From: Takifugu bimaculatus
Taxonomy: Eukaryota > Chordata > Actinopteri > Tetraodontiformes > Tetraodontidae
Length of the DNA stretch: 64,000 bases
NCBI GenBank assembly: GCA_004026145.2
Contig: CP034975.1
Coordinates: 749,898 to 813,897 of the forward strand
Direction of reading: 5' to 3'
Shown here in pieces: positions 1-39,553 of this stretch. The translations under genes and the position numbers were made by a program. Below the pieces are notes generated by a model, which saw only the letters and a list, made by a program, of their open reading frames with translations, made no database searches and was not told the origin of the DNA. The number at the start of each line of letters is the position of its first letter. The stretch's first letter is position 1.

Positions 1-1832
1 GCACTCTTCCACATACTAGACACTAAACTGCACAGCCTTCTTCAAAAGAGCTCTCAGTTTTGCAAGAATCTGACTTAACAATATTCTTTTAGAGCATTTT
101 GTCAATGTCTTTGATTTTCAACATGGAGCAGAAACTATCTAATTTGTTGTGTGGGTGTTAATTCATCCCTTTAATCTACACCAATCTGCACCCACAGTTT
201 TGTTTACAATAATTCCTTGAATGCAGGATTTTTTTTACTTTGGTCACAAATTCATGTGCTGAAATATTTTTTGTTGTAAACACTCAACTGTTCTATATCC
301 CATGTGAACAAAGTCTGGCGTTGGAACCAGTGTTTTCCTTACAGTCCAGCCGTGCTTCTGCTGCCAGTTTAAAAGAGAAGGTGGTGATTTCTGGTGAGAG
401 ACTTGTATCAACGTGGCAGCTGCTTAAACACCATCTCTGCCTCCCTTTCGCCCCTCACCAGCTGCACCAAACCCGACAGTCCACGCGCACTCAGACACAA
501 ACACTCTTGAGATGCAGCCTGAACTCTGCTGCTCCCCTCACTCTCTCCACCTACACCAGCTGCACTCAAACCTTTCACGGGGTGAACACTCAGAGGTCGA
601 CGCTGAACACCAAGTGAGCGGCACACGCAGCCACGAAACCAGGCATCACATTTTATTTTGAATATCAGGTTCAAACTGTGTACCCCACAACACCTTTAAT
701 GGCTCTCTCAGTTGCACACACAAAAAACGTCTGCCGTAGCGGAGATGAGGCGGGCCTCCACTGGAGGGACCTCTGGAAGGCCTTAGACTGTATAAGTGCT
801 GAAGTTTCAAAAGTGGTCATACCACTGCACCCACCACCAGTACAAACGACATTGTCCAGTGGGAATGTCCGTGCTGTTTCCAGACAGGACAGATGTCCCC
901 ACTGTTGAATCATCTGACCTCAAAAGGGGCCCTGGTCAATTCAACTGATGTGTTTCCTGCATTGAAAGCGTCAGGGAAAATTCAAAGTTCCCGGCGGGCT
1001 TTTGTGGCGTTCTAAAGGAGGAGCTGTGAAGACAAACGTTTTACTTCACCGTTCCTGCAAATATTGGTTGTTGATATGTAAATGTGTGTTTCCAGCAATC
1101 ATAAAAAAACATGTTACATAATTAGTGGTACAACATCAAAGCTAACTGTAAAGCTATTAGCCTTGTAATAAAATTAAAGAACACATTTACTCTTTGCACT
1201 GAAAATAGGCTGACACGTGTGACAATCTGGCCACCTTTCAGAAAGGTTTTTATAGATATTCAATTGTTCCTGATTCACATTCTTGATGAAAAAAAAAACC
1301 CCAGTCCTGGAAATATATGAACAAGACATCCAACCGAGTCACATTACTCCTCCTGCTGATTCAATCACACAAATCACTGTAGAGAAAAATCAATGCTCAC
1401 GTTGGACCCCAGTTACAAAGCCTTTTAAACCCTCTTCCAACAGGGAGGAGCAGGATTAGTGTACTAGCACGAGGGGCCATGATGGGTGAGATTTAATCTA
1501 AGGAAACAGGAATAACGTCAACATTCAGAGAAGCTCAAATGATTCAGAAAGTGACAAAAACTTATACTGGAAAATGAAAATAAAAAGCTCACCAACAAGA
1601 GGGGTTCAAATTTCTATCTTCACTGTTGTGTAAAATGCTTATTAAATAGCTTTCTATGATAAATGCTTCCTACTATAACTGTCAGAATTTTAAAGCTGAT
1701 GGACATAATTGGTACGAGATGATAAAAAATGTCAACTCTCCAGAGTTGACATTTTTTTCTCTTATTATTCTGCTTGAATTTGACCTAACACAGCGGTTTT
1801 CAAGTGATAAATGGAGTTAAACAACATCTTAC
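1..1832. other. Presumed HAT1 intron 4 (partial), no gene seen
   Basis: No HAT1 exon is recognisable here. The next expected exon (the part following the DCVE motif) must lie beyond the window start. The open frames in this stretch lack splice signals in a sensible context and resemble no family I know. The stretch contains one perfect hairpin (1724-1757) and otherwise looks like ordinary AT-rich intron DNA. Confidence 0.6.
1724..1757. repeat. Perfect 16-bp inverted repeat with 2-nt loop
   Basis: The arm AAAAAATGTCAACTCT (1724-1739) is followed by CC and its exact reverse complement (1742-1757). It lies in a HAT1 intron. There is no transposon context or tandem partner, so its origin is unknown. 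Confidence 0.8.
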
Positions 1833-4800
1833 CTCCACACAATCAAATGTGTCTGTGACTTTCAAAGAATATTTCACTTTGAAGAGGGTGCTCAGGTTTC
1901 CAGCAGTGTAGAAAAGTTGAATCTGAAGTCCTTTGTATCCAAAGGCAACTTCACTGCAGACAAAGAAATAATATCACCACATATCTTAACTATTGTAACC
2001 AGAATAAGTACTTTTGGTGTACAGTGATTAATTCATAAAATTCTTTTTTCCTATAAAATTCTGTATTACTTTAGTATCTGGGCTCTCAAATCAATGCTTA
2101 CGGTTGCTGGGGGCATGTTTTTTTGAGGTTACCTAGATGCAGGTTCGTAGCCAAATACATTTCATTATGGAACTGCGTGATTGGGGTTTACTAGCAATTA
2201 CACTCACTGAAATAATTAATGGCCCAATTACCGAGTTCCCTTTGAGTTGATTGCAGCAAGTGCAAAAATAACCAATTTTACTTTTGAATAATTTGGAAAT
2301 GCAATTTGGAGCTTAATAACACGCTACTGTGGGCCTACACACAGGTGTCACTGCCAAAGGGGCAGGAGGATTTTTATAACAATTTGAGCATCATGTAAGG
2401 TTAATAATGTGACTCTCGCAGCTTAACAAACTAGGCAAGACACATAGAGTGCCAAACTAACAATGTGGCAGACTTGATAATGGCAGGTAGCTATTATTCA
2501 AGAACATACATAGGAGATAAGGGAAACAAAAGCCCTGTTAAATCAAATGTGGAACATACAGTTAATTATAACCAGGCAGAAATTTCCTTGCCCTTCCTCA
2601 GATAAGCACCTGAGGCCATCAGTCAAACGATGTTAGGTTAACATATAATTTTAACAGAATTTAACATCATAAGTAGACTTATCTTCAGCTTATAACAACT
2701 GTAAAGATGCAATGACTTGTTTAAGCTACATAAGTAGTGAATATCTATACCATCTGCTCCAATATAACCAGATTTAAAAGGCAACACTATTATTTATTTT
2801 TTTAAATTATTGTGCATCTGTATGCAACTACCATCCATTCTACCAACAGATATTTTGAGCTAAACTGCTCTGTACTGCATGGTGGCCTCTTTTATTCCTC
2901 AGAAGGACTGTGGGTCATAACAAGCAAGTTTTCTTAAATAAGTTAAATAGAGCTCATTAGACACCCTTTACACTCATACAGTAACACTACAATAAAAACA
3001 TCCTGGCAGCTCAAAACAATCTGCATGACATGTTTGAAGAGACTCATTAGTCACTATTCCAAAGAAGATATGTGTCCTAAAATCAACTGTTTGAACTGAA
3101 GAAGCCTTCTGGATAGAAGGCGAAACGTCTTCAAGAGAAGAAACCCAGTCCAGTTGACATAGAAAACTACCTTGGATACAACTGTTTGACTATTAAATAG
3201 TTGGATTCAGATTCTCTTGGTTGCTAATAACAAAAGTCAGTTGTAGTTTATTTATTGTAATAAAGATGGGGAGACTCTCGATGCAACGGTATCATCTTTA
3301 TTAGATGATTGAGAATCTACGCAGACAAAAGTCAGTTGTTCTAATCTTCTCATAATCCTGACAAACAATCAGATAGGAAAAAAGTAGACTGGAGAAAAAA
3401 TATATTGAGTGGGGAGGCACATGAGCTTTGTTTAACCAGACCAGTTCTTTTAGTGCTGAGTAAATGGGTGGAAATATAATTGAACACATTTTGACTTGTC
3501 TTTAATATAAGCATAGAATGCGACCAGTAAATAAAGGTTTACATGCACTCCTGACAAGTATAACAGTCAATCATGAATGGTGATTCATTTTTGCATTACT
3601 GCGACATTCTGCTTTCAACAGAATACCTGTGGTCCATACACATTATTTCTTGCACCACTGTTTAAGTTAAAGCTCCAAAATGACCCTGGAGGTTCCTGTA
3701 GGTACACTAGTAGTGAATACTGTATGTTTAGGAGACTGTAAAATGAGGCACAAGTCTCCACAAATATGCCAACCATATTCTTTTGCATGATGAAAACCAG
3801 GATTACCATGATCATTTTGTGTAATTAGGGATTTTAAAAGATACTCACTCATCTCCAAAAAGCTGGTGGCTGTATTCAGGGTGGAACGTAGTGCCATCAT
3901 CATCAACATCCTCTGGGAAGCGAACTAAAAGGAAAAGCCAATTAGTTGCAGGTAAATTAAAGCTCAGTAAGTTATGTATGACATGCCATCTGATTGTCTC
4001 TTCTACAGCAGTAGCCAATTAAAATATTGTGATTAACACCTGACAGAGAGCGTCTACAGAGGAAAGGAGGCATGTTTAACGACAAAATGATGAGCGCACC
4101 TTGCACGTGCAAAGAGACTAGAAGGAATATGGTATAGGGAGAAGTAGGACTGATTCATAAGGAAAACTGGGATAAAATAGCCATACTAATCTCTCATTAC
4201 AGGTTACAGATTGCAGCACTATGTACAAAACAGGGAGCAAACTCAGTAGTCATAAATACGACCTACTTCACTTCTAAAAATATATATACATACCCAGCTT
4301 CAAAGATAGGGCTTCATTTGTGTCACACTTGTACTCAGCCAGCTTCTTTTCCATAGTATTTAGGGCTGAATAACATAAGGATTAAACAGGAGTTTGTGTT
4401 TTTAAAATAAACAAAACAATGATTGCAAATCATGATATTGCAGAGTAAACAAAGTGATTTATATTATCTTTGACACTGAAATTCTGCATCCAAGTAGACA
4501 ATAGACCGTCTTGCGTTTACATAACACGGTAGTTTCATGTACGCACTAAATATGTCGGGGACACGTTAGATTACACCTAAAATTTCTCATGTACTTATGT
4601 ATTTGTTAACCACACAATCAAAAGTAAACGTTACTCTAATACAACAATATCTGTCACAATATGCAGCCAGGCCCCCCAATGTTGTTTTGAAAGGTAACAT
4701 TACGCTAGCTTAGCTAGCTCAATATTAAAGCTGTCACTACATAATTCACAGGTCCAGAAGCTAAACTTTAAGACCTGCGAACATTCCTCGATGTGTGACG

Positions 4801-4860
4801 GGAAAAAAAACAACGACAGCAGAGTGAGAGTACGAAAAGCTTTATCTTCTTACCCGCCAT
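1833..4860 (-). CDS. hat1: Histone acetyltransferase 1 (type B HAT), N-terminal exons, partial
   Basis: HAT1 acetylates newly made histone H4 at K5/K12 together with RBBP7 before chromatin assembly. Four coding exons read on the minus strand: 4854-4860 (start codon, MA), 4294-4365, 3849-3924 and 1833-1953. They sum to 276 nt (92 codons) and stay in frame across all junctions. The product shows the Hat1 N-terminal domain: KLAEYKCDTNEALSLKLVRF, then FPEYSH-like FHPEYSHQLFGDDE, then VAFGYKGLQIQLFYTAG and ending TDTFDCVE. The human protein has the same blocks in the same order. The catalytic GNAT part is missing because the window starts inside intron 4, so this is truncation by the window and not a broken gene. 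The start ATG matches the family start and has a donor (gtaaga) four bases after it. The gene is head-to-head with slc25a12. Identity is firm from the protein similarity and the synteny. Confidence 0.95.
3090..3175 (+). repeat. Dispersed teleost repeat fragment with hammerhead-like core
   Basis: CTGAAGA (3096-3102) precedes a six-base-pair hairpin, GCCTTC / GAAGGC (3104-3109 with 3116-3121), then GAAAC (3122-3126) and GTCTTC. A tail containing CAGTCCAGTTGAC begins near 3146. From memory, near-identical blocks are scattered through many teleost genomes, with compensating changes in the hairpin arms; I cannot name the family with certainty. The order CUGANGA-stem-GAAA is that of a hammerhead ribozyme core, but there is one unpaired A before the stem and no clear cleavage-site strand. 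Confidence 0.5.
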
Positions 4861-5904
4861 TTCTGAAGCAAAGTGACAACCTCCCAAAAGACCCGCGGAA
4901 ACCGGACGACTTCCGGGTTCAGTGTGAAAACAGGATATAGATTTTTACACTTCCGGTACGTTTTAGATAATTATTTCAAAAGAAGACAAAAATATCATGT
5001 AAAAAATCATAGTGTAGGAAAAACATTAAACACACAACACGAAAATTATATTTTGATATTTTGAATAGTTGATGAATGTACATCATTTCTAGATTCGTGG
5101 TGAATAGGCAAAAAGAAAAAGGACTCCAGAACAAGGAAATTTAGAAAAAACTTCTTAGACAGTTTAGAACAAAATACTTTTTTAATGGTAGGAATATAAA
5201 ACAATATTAAAAATAAAATGGGTCATTATTGTAACGTCAACACACTTGACAGTCTGTCAACTGGGTTAGTTTTTTAAATTGCCTTAAAAAATTGCTATTG
5301 GATCTATCACATGCATCATTTTTGGCTGCCAAAAATATGAGTAAAGAATGAAATGATTACTTATTGGCATTTCAAGGTTTGTAAATTTCCAACTGCTATT
5401 TTAAAAAGCTGAAATAAAAAAATGTATATTCTTTTTTATTTACATCATACCAGACAAAGCAAATATTTCCTAGGCTGTAACCCCTATTTAACCACCTGAA
5501 GATTCGGGAATGAACTGTCCCTTTAAGACAATATGAGCGGCTACAGTATTTCTCCATTCGCTTGCAATTAAGGTTCATTTGACATATTTTAAGTTATTTT
5601 GACAGTATAGGCAGCATTAAAGTAAATAATCAAGTAATACAATAAGGGGGGATGTATCATATGTGCAGAAATATTATTTATTGGCATTTTCCTTCGCATT
5701 AGCGAAATGAGGGAGGTGACTGATACCCTGACTGTGAAATCCTGAATCCACACTCCTCCACGGCCCAGGTTTTCCACGGGACAGACTGCAAAAACATGAT
5801 ACTTTTCTAAATATACATGCGTGTATCTGAGACACGCACTTCTCACGCATCTCATCCTGATGCGGCGCCTGCGCTAGTCCATTGCAGCTGACGTCACAGC
5901 CAGA
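4861..5904. promoter_or_regulatory. Head-to-head promoter interval between hat1 and slc25a12
   Basis: About 1.04 kb separates the two start codons. Next to hat1 there are two ETS-type CTTCCGG sites (4911-4917 and about 4951-4957). Next to slc25a12 there is a full CRE (5889-5896). No gene is visible inside. AT-rich sequence fills 4970-5700. Whether one bidirectional or two separate promoters act here cannot be told from sequence. Confidence 0.6.
5889..5896 (+). promoter_or_regulatory. Consensus CRE (TGACGTCA) just upstream of the slc25a12 start codon
   Basis: The palindromic octamer TGACGTCA ends eight bases before the ATG at 5905. It is the consensus for CREB/ATF binding. The position implies a very short 5' UTR downstream of the site, or a site lying within the transcribed leader. 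Confidence 0.6.
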
Positions 5905-22730
<16,826 letters not shown>

Positions 22731-23781
22731 AGCGCCACTCATCGTGCCTACGAGGGCTGCACGCTCCTCTGGTCATCATGTTTCCTCTGAAATGGTTTCA
22801 CTGAAACACATCAAATGCATAAAGCAAGTGTCCTATTTCGAATGCTGCATGAAAATGGCTTTAATGCTTCCCCCTTTGCATAGCTTGCACATTTTTATTG
22901 TACACATTGTACTTCTCTACAGAGGGACATTATGGCATCTAAGGATTGTAACTGCATTTTGTGTGCAATAGTTTTGGTCTGCATGGTAGAGATGCTTAAA
23001 AGACACAAGGATGTACAGATGTTTTGGAACCATGACCCAGAAAACAGGGAAATAATTTAAATGTATTTATTGTATTTTATTGAAATAAATCATTCAGACT
23101 GTTTTTGCTGTGTGAAAAGTACATTCTCTGGTTGGAGACACTTCAGAAAATAATCTCTGCTCAGATCCACCATTGATTACAGATCTGAGATCAGAGCTGA
23201 GTAGTTCCAGCATATATCATCATCCCAGGCGCTGAGGACATACTGACTATTTCAAAACTAAACCAGATGCAGAGAACACAAGAGAGGCTGCTGGAGTAAA
23301 GTCACAGACAAAGACATCTGGACGTTTCACTAAAAAAGAATATTTAAGCAATCGTGTCTGAGAACAGCGGCGACGACGTGGATTACAGTTACGACACCTT
23401 TGGTGGGAGCTGATTCCGCGATGTCCTATGTTGTAAATTTAAATGTTAATATGACTTTAATTAAGACAGGTGTGACTATTACAATTTAAATGAAATGTTA
23501 AGGCATCTGGTTTCAGAAAGGTTGAGCAATTTACTGTCCGAGGTCGATCGTCCTGACACTGGCCTCCGAGGAAGACTTGTGACAATCCAGCTAACTGAGA
23601 AGAAGGCAGATTTGTACAAATATGAATGGAAAAAGTGAAAGAAAAAAACAACTTGAGATGCTTCTTTTAAATAAGCCATCTTTTCCTCTTGCCATGCTGT
23701 CAACACATCTCCATCCACTCGACAACAGAGATGCCGGCTGGAATGAGCTGGTCCCATAAATGTGGCGTCCGTGGCACGTGT
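22731..23781. other. Convergent 3' ends of slc25a12 and dync1i2
   Basis: This interval holds both 3' UTRs. The slc25a12 poly(A) signal is at 23084-23089. On the minus strand an ATTAAA-type signal for dync1i2 lies near 23454-23461. No other gene is visible. Confidence 0.7.
23084..23089 (+). terminator. Poly(A) signal AATAAA of slc25a12
   Basis: A canonical hexamer 354 nt after the stop codon, in AT-rich DNA. Confidence 0.75.
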
Positions 23782-35850
<12,069 letters not shown>

Positions 35851-36735
35851 GTTGCAGCACCTGTGTGTAGGAAAGCAGAGCTAGTCTTTATTTTCAGGTC
35901 ATATCCTGAAAAGTGTCACATTTTACACATGAAAGGTGTTTCAGTGGTTTTCCTGTGGGGAGGTGATGCTCTCTGCTTCAGCATCCCATTACAAACCAAT
36001 GGAAAGGTCTGTGATTTGCAACTATCAAGCGACCACTTGTTATTAGCCGTGTTACATTTGTATCCAGGAAATAAGTGGGGCAACTCACATATTTTGACTA
36101 TTTAGGAAGTCACAAATTATACGTTGTTTTTAACAAAAAACAAAAAACAAACACAATCAGTCTGGCAGCGCTGTCCTTGTCAGCAAGCTAACAGCCCCGC
36201 CCTACAGAAGCTACTGGGGATCCTGATTTGCTTATCATGTGAGACTCAAACACTAACAAAAATCAACCTATAGCACACGCGTTGAACTTATAAAAAGGGA
36301 TTTCAAATAACATTTGAAAGCTTAGGTCACCGTTGCAAGGACCCAGAATGACATCCAGTTGGCCGTCGTTGCTGCTAACATTAGCCTTGTGTATACTGCT
36401 AACTCTTCTTCGACGATTGTTCTATAGATTACTGTTGCAACTTACAACAGATAGTTAGTCAGATAGTCTCACGCATTGTGATTTGGTGTGAGCTTCTATT
36501 TCTTTTTGGAGGAAGCTCGATTTAAATAATGTGATATTAAAATATGCAGTATTAGCTCTACCTGTTAGCAGCTAGTTAAGCGTACCCTGGTTTGCAGTGC
36601 TGTCATACGAATTTAATGGAGGCATAATGAATGAAGACGGACATAAAATTTTAACAACAAAACACAACTACGGGGAAATGTTAAAAATGGTTGATAATGA
36701 TAATATAATAATACGACTTTTATTAGAGTACAAAC

Positions 36736-36840
36736 CTTTAAGCAGGTTCCTGATCTGACAACAAAACAGACTAGCCACAGATCCGGCTACGGATGCGGAG
36801 TTAGGACAAAATAAGCCAGATAGAACTGACGTAATTTCCC
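36736..36840 (-). promoter_or_regulatory. Probable 5' UTR exon and promoter of dync1i2
   Basis: A donor (CTTAAAG|gtttgt on the minus strand, boundary at 36736) would splice to the acceptor before 35860, ten bases upstream of the ATG. A CREB/ATF-like TGACGTAA lies at 36827-36834. The 5' boundary is a guess; no transcript evidence is available. Confidence 0.5.
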
Positions 36841-37246
36841 CGCTAACACGCGATTCCAAATTACGAGCAAGACTTCGAATAAGTTACCCAAACCTAATTT
36901 AAACGTATTAATGGACTAGTAAACAAAATATAGGAGAATTATAATTTTGCAGCATTGTACTTTCAAATGAGTAATAACGACAGCCACACACTATTCATGT
37001 TATAACATAACTTTTACTATAGCAGAATGTTGCTATTGCAGCATGTGTTATAGGAACTTTGAGTTTACACCTGCATTTTCTTTAAAAAAAACACATATTG
37101 AGTTAATGTGAACAAACAAACAATTATATATTGGAGTGCAAGATAAAGTGTATAAAAAGTTCTGAAAAAATATTTCTATCAATTATGTATGATACGTTTA
37201 CATTATGTAAGAACATTCAAAGCTGGAAATCAAATCAGGGGCCATG
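36841..37246. other. Intergenic dync1i2 to cybrd1
   Basis: An AT-rich stretch with the cybrd1 3' UTR at its right end. I see no clear canonical poly(A) hexamer for cybrd1 and no other feature. Confidence 0.6.
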
Positions 37247-38715
37247 TCAGTCATTTGGGAGTTTATCTTGATCATCCAGCCTATTGCTCCTCCTTCTAAT
37301 TTCCCCATCATCGGTTCCTTCGGATAGCTGAGACAAGGCTGGACCCACTCTGATGTTGTCCTCACCTCCCCCACTGGTATGCAGAATATGTGAGAGCTGC
37401 TCGCTGGGACGCTTCCAAGATGGTCGAGTGGCAATCAACAGGATGAGAGCTCCAAAAACCACCAGAATGAGCCCAAGAATGTTCACAAAAATGGCCTCTG
37501 GGGGGGAATCCTTATACTTAGGGTTGCTCCTGAGCATCAACAAAAAAGGGACATGCTTACATTTTTTGCCCAGTAACATTTAACAATTACATTTATTGGG
37601 ATACAGGTATTTTAAAAAGCCATTAATAATACTCACAAGCCAAAAATTAACTTCTCGGTGATGCCCATCAGTGCTACAGCTATGGTACTAGAGAAAATGA
37701 AAAGGCCACTGTAGACATGGAGAGGCATGAATGCTGCTCTCCAATATACTGGAGTCACTGGTACCAAGAACATCACAATTCCAAGAACAAGCTGTGGGAT
37801 AGGAGAAAAAACAATAACTTAAAGTCATTTTCCTCATCAGGGCTGTTTTTCTTAGCGACTAAAAACTGTCACCATTTAATAAACATTCAGCAAGGTGATA
37901 CTTTCATTTAGCTGTCGAGTGAGCCCTAATAGTAAGGTATTAGGGGGGAAAAAAAACTTTGGGTGGGTTTAATAACACGTAAGATTCACAGTGAGAGGCA
38001 GGAATATGTGACTGAGAACTATTCTCCTCTTTGACCACCATATCAGGTGCGATCTACCTGCAGACAGTAGAGAATGACAGCTGCCAGGCCCAGCCAGCTG
38101 TGCAGACTGTACATGTTGGGGATCTTGGCAGTGTTGTGGAAGTCGAACACTGCCACCATGGATACGACAACGAGAGCGAAGGCTAGAAGGTTCAAACCGG
38201 CGTGGATGAACTTCATGGTCAGTTTGCTGCAGCGCCAGGTCCAGGGGAGGCGGTAGACAACGATGGCTGCAAGAAGATGGTTAAAGCCCGCAGCTGTTCA
38301 CTCAAAATGTGGGTGTGGATTTTGATGCACTGGAAACGAATAGTAATGAATTCCTCCATCTCTGTTTGTGACAGGTCTTGTGTTGTTGAACCTCAGTGAA
38401 ACGGTATTATGCAGAAGACGGGCTAACCTTAGTAATAACACAGTAATAATACAGTAATACAACAAATACAACTGTCCTTTATTCTGTGTTTTGTGATCAC
38501 TTTGCTTCACTTCCCGTTTCCACTCACCTGTTCCTTGCAAAAATATGAAACCGATCACCACTAAAACCGGATGCCAGTTGAATTCCGCCAGTCCTCCATC
38601 CCAGCCTAAACCTTCCTTGAAGTGAAGAACCCATCGGAGCACGAAAAAGATCGACACGATCCCGAAGAAGGCGGCGGAATCCCAGGGCGAGGAGGAGCAT
38701 TTTGGATTCCCCCAT
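37247..38715 (-). CDS. cybrd1: Cytochrome b reductase 1 (duodenal cytochrome b, ferric reductase), exon 1 frame broken
   Basis: This cytochrome b561-family membrane enzyme moves electrons from ascorbate to reduce ferric iron before uptake. Four exons: 38528-38715, 38058-38266, 37637-37791 and 37247-37529. The family-like core is complete, with the four haem-ligand histidines in EFNWHPVL, KFIHAGLN, MYSLHSWLG and MPLHVYSG and six hydrophobic helices, then a polar cytosolic tail ending DDQDKLPND. From the well-placed ATG at 38715 (MGESKMLLLALG) the sum is 835 nt, one base too many. The frame changes at about 38678, where GGATTCC stands for an expected GGATCC, after which GSAAFFGIVSIF matches the family. 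A second ATG at 38750 (MLTQSSSAVLRR) is in frame with the remainder and gives an intact 289-codon frame, but with a weak start context and a non-family N-terminus. Gene identity is firm; the true start is not. Confidence 0.93.
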
Positions 38716-38750
38716 CGCCTCAAGACAGCCGACGAGCTCTGCGTCAGCAT

Positions 38751-39553
38751 GAATCTGCTCTTGTGAAAACCGAAGATTCCAAGAGTTGACTGGAAGGTTT
38801 GGGGGGCGGACCGGGGTCACATGACCGGGAGAAGTGTTTTGCAAGCGGTGTGGTTAAAGTTACCAAAGCTGTTTGTTTGATAATCTATCATTTCCACACA
38901 TTTGCTTCGGCTGTGTTAAATAACGTGTATAATCTTTTTTTAAAGTGGTCATCAAATTGAGGGAGCGTCTATTGGATAAAATCTGAAGGTTTACTAGCAC
39001 AGGAATGGTCGGTGGCGGCTCTGGGGCGGGACTGTTAGGAAATAACAGGAAAAATAGATTCCTTCAGTGCTGACTGCACAAACAAGCTTTTGTATCATGT
39101 CTGATCCATATTTATACACAAGAATTTAACTACACTATCTTAAACTTTCGATAATTTTAGGGTTTTATATCTTTGTTGAGCAACAACAGACTAAAATTTC
39201 CACATTCACAGTCAAGTGAGACAATATAAAACTTCCTTTCCTAATGTAAACAGCCCCAAAACAAACTTAACCTGTGAGCAGTTTATATCTTAACCTTCTA
39301 CGTGTACTAATTATATGTGACAGGAAATAATAAAGTAGTACAAATATATACAACTCAACTCCTCAAGAGCTAAAAACATTTTATTTGGAAGTACATGAAT
39401 CTTCATATTGGGAACATATGTGTAATACAAAACAAAAACCTTTGAAATCTACAAGTTGGTCAGGCTGTGATTAACAGTCATACAGTGCAGACTTGAATAT
39501 CAAGTATTAACAATATTTTAATAATAAAAAATGTGAAAACTGCATTGCTGTAA
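38751..39553. other. cybrd1 promoter region and dcaf17 3' UTR
   Basis: The right side of cybrd1 (38716-38900) should hold its promoter; no TATA box stands out. The part at 39300-39553 is the dcaf17 3' UTR, with a minus-strand AATAAA at 39380-39385. Confidence 0.6.
39380..39385 (-). terminator. Poly(A) signal AATAAA of dcaf17
   Basis: TTTATT on the plus strand, 168 nt past the dcaf17 stop codon. Confidence 0.65.

Noticed and set aside
240..674. Overlapping open frames on both strands at the window start
   Set aside because: Composition and lack of motifs suggest intron noise. They do not match the expected HAT1 exon 5.
3096..3145. Complete hammerhead ribozyme
   Set aside because: An extra unpaired A precedes stem II and no UH cleavage strand closes stem III in this copy. 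It is kept only as a hammerhead-like repeat.
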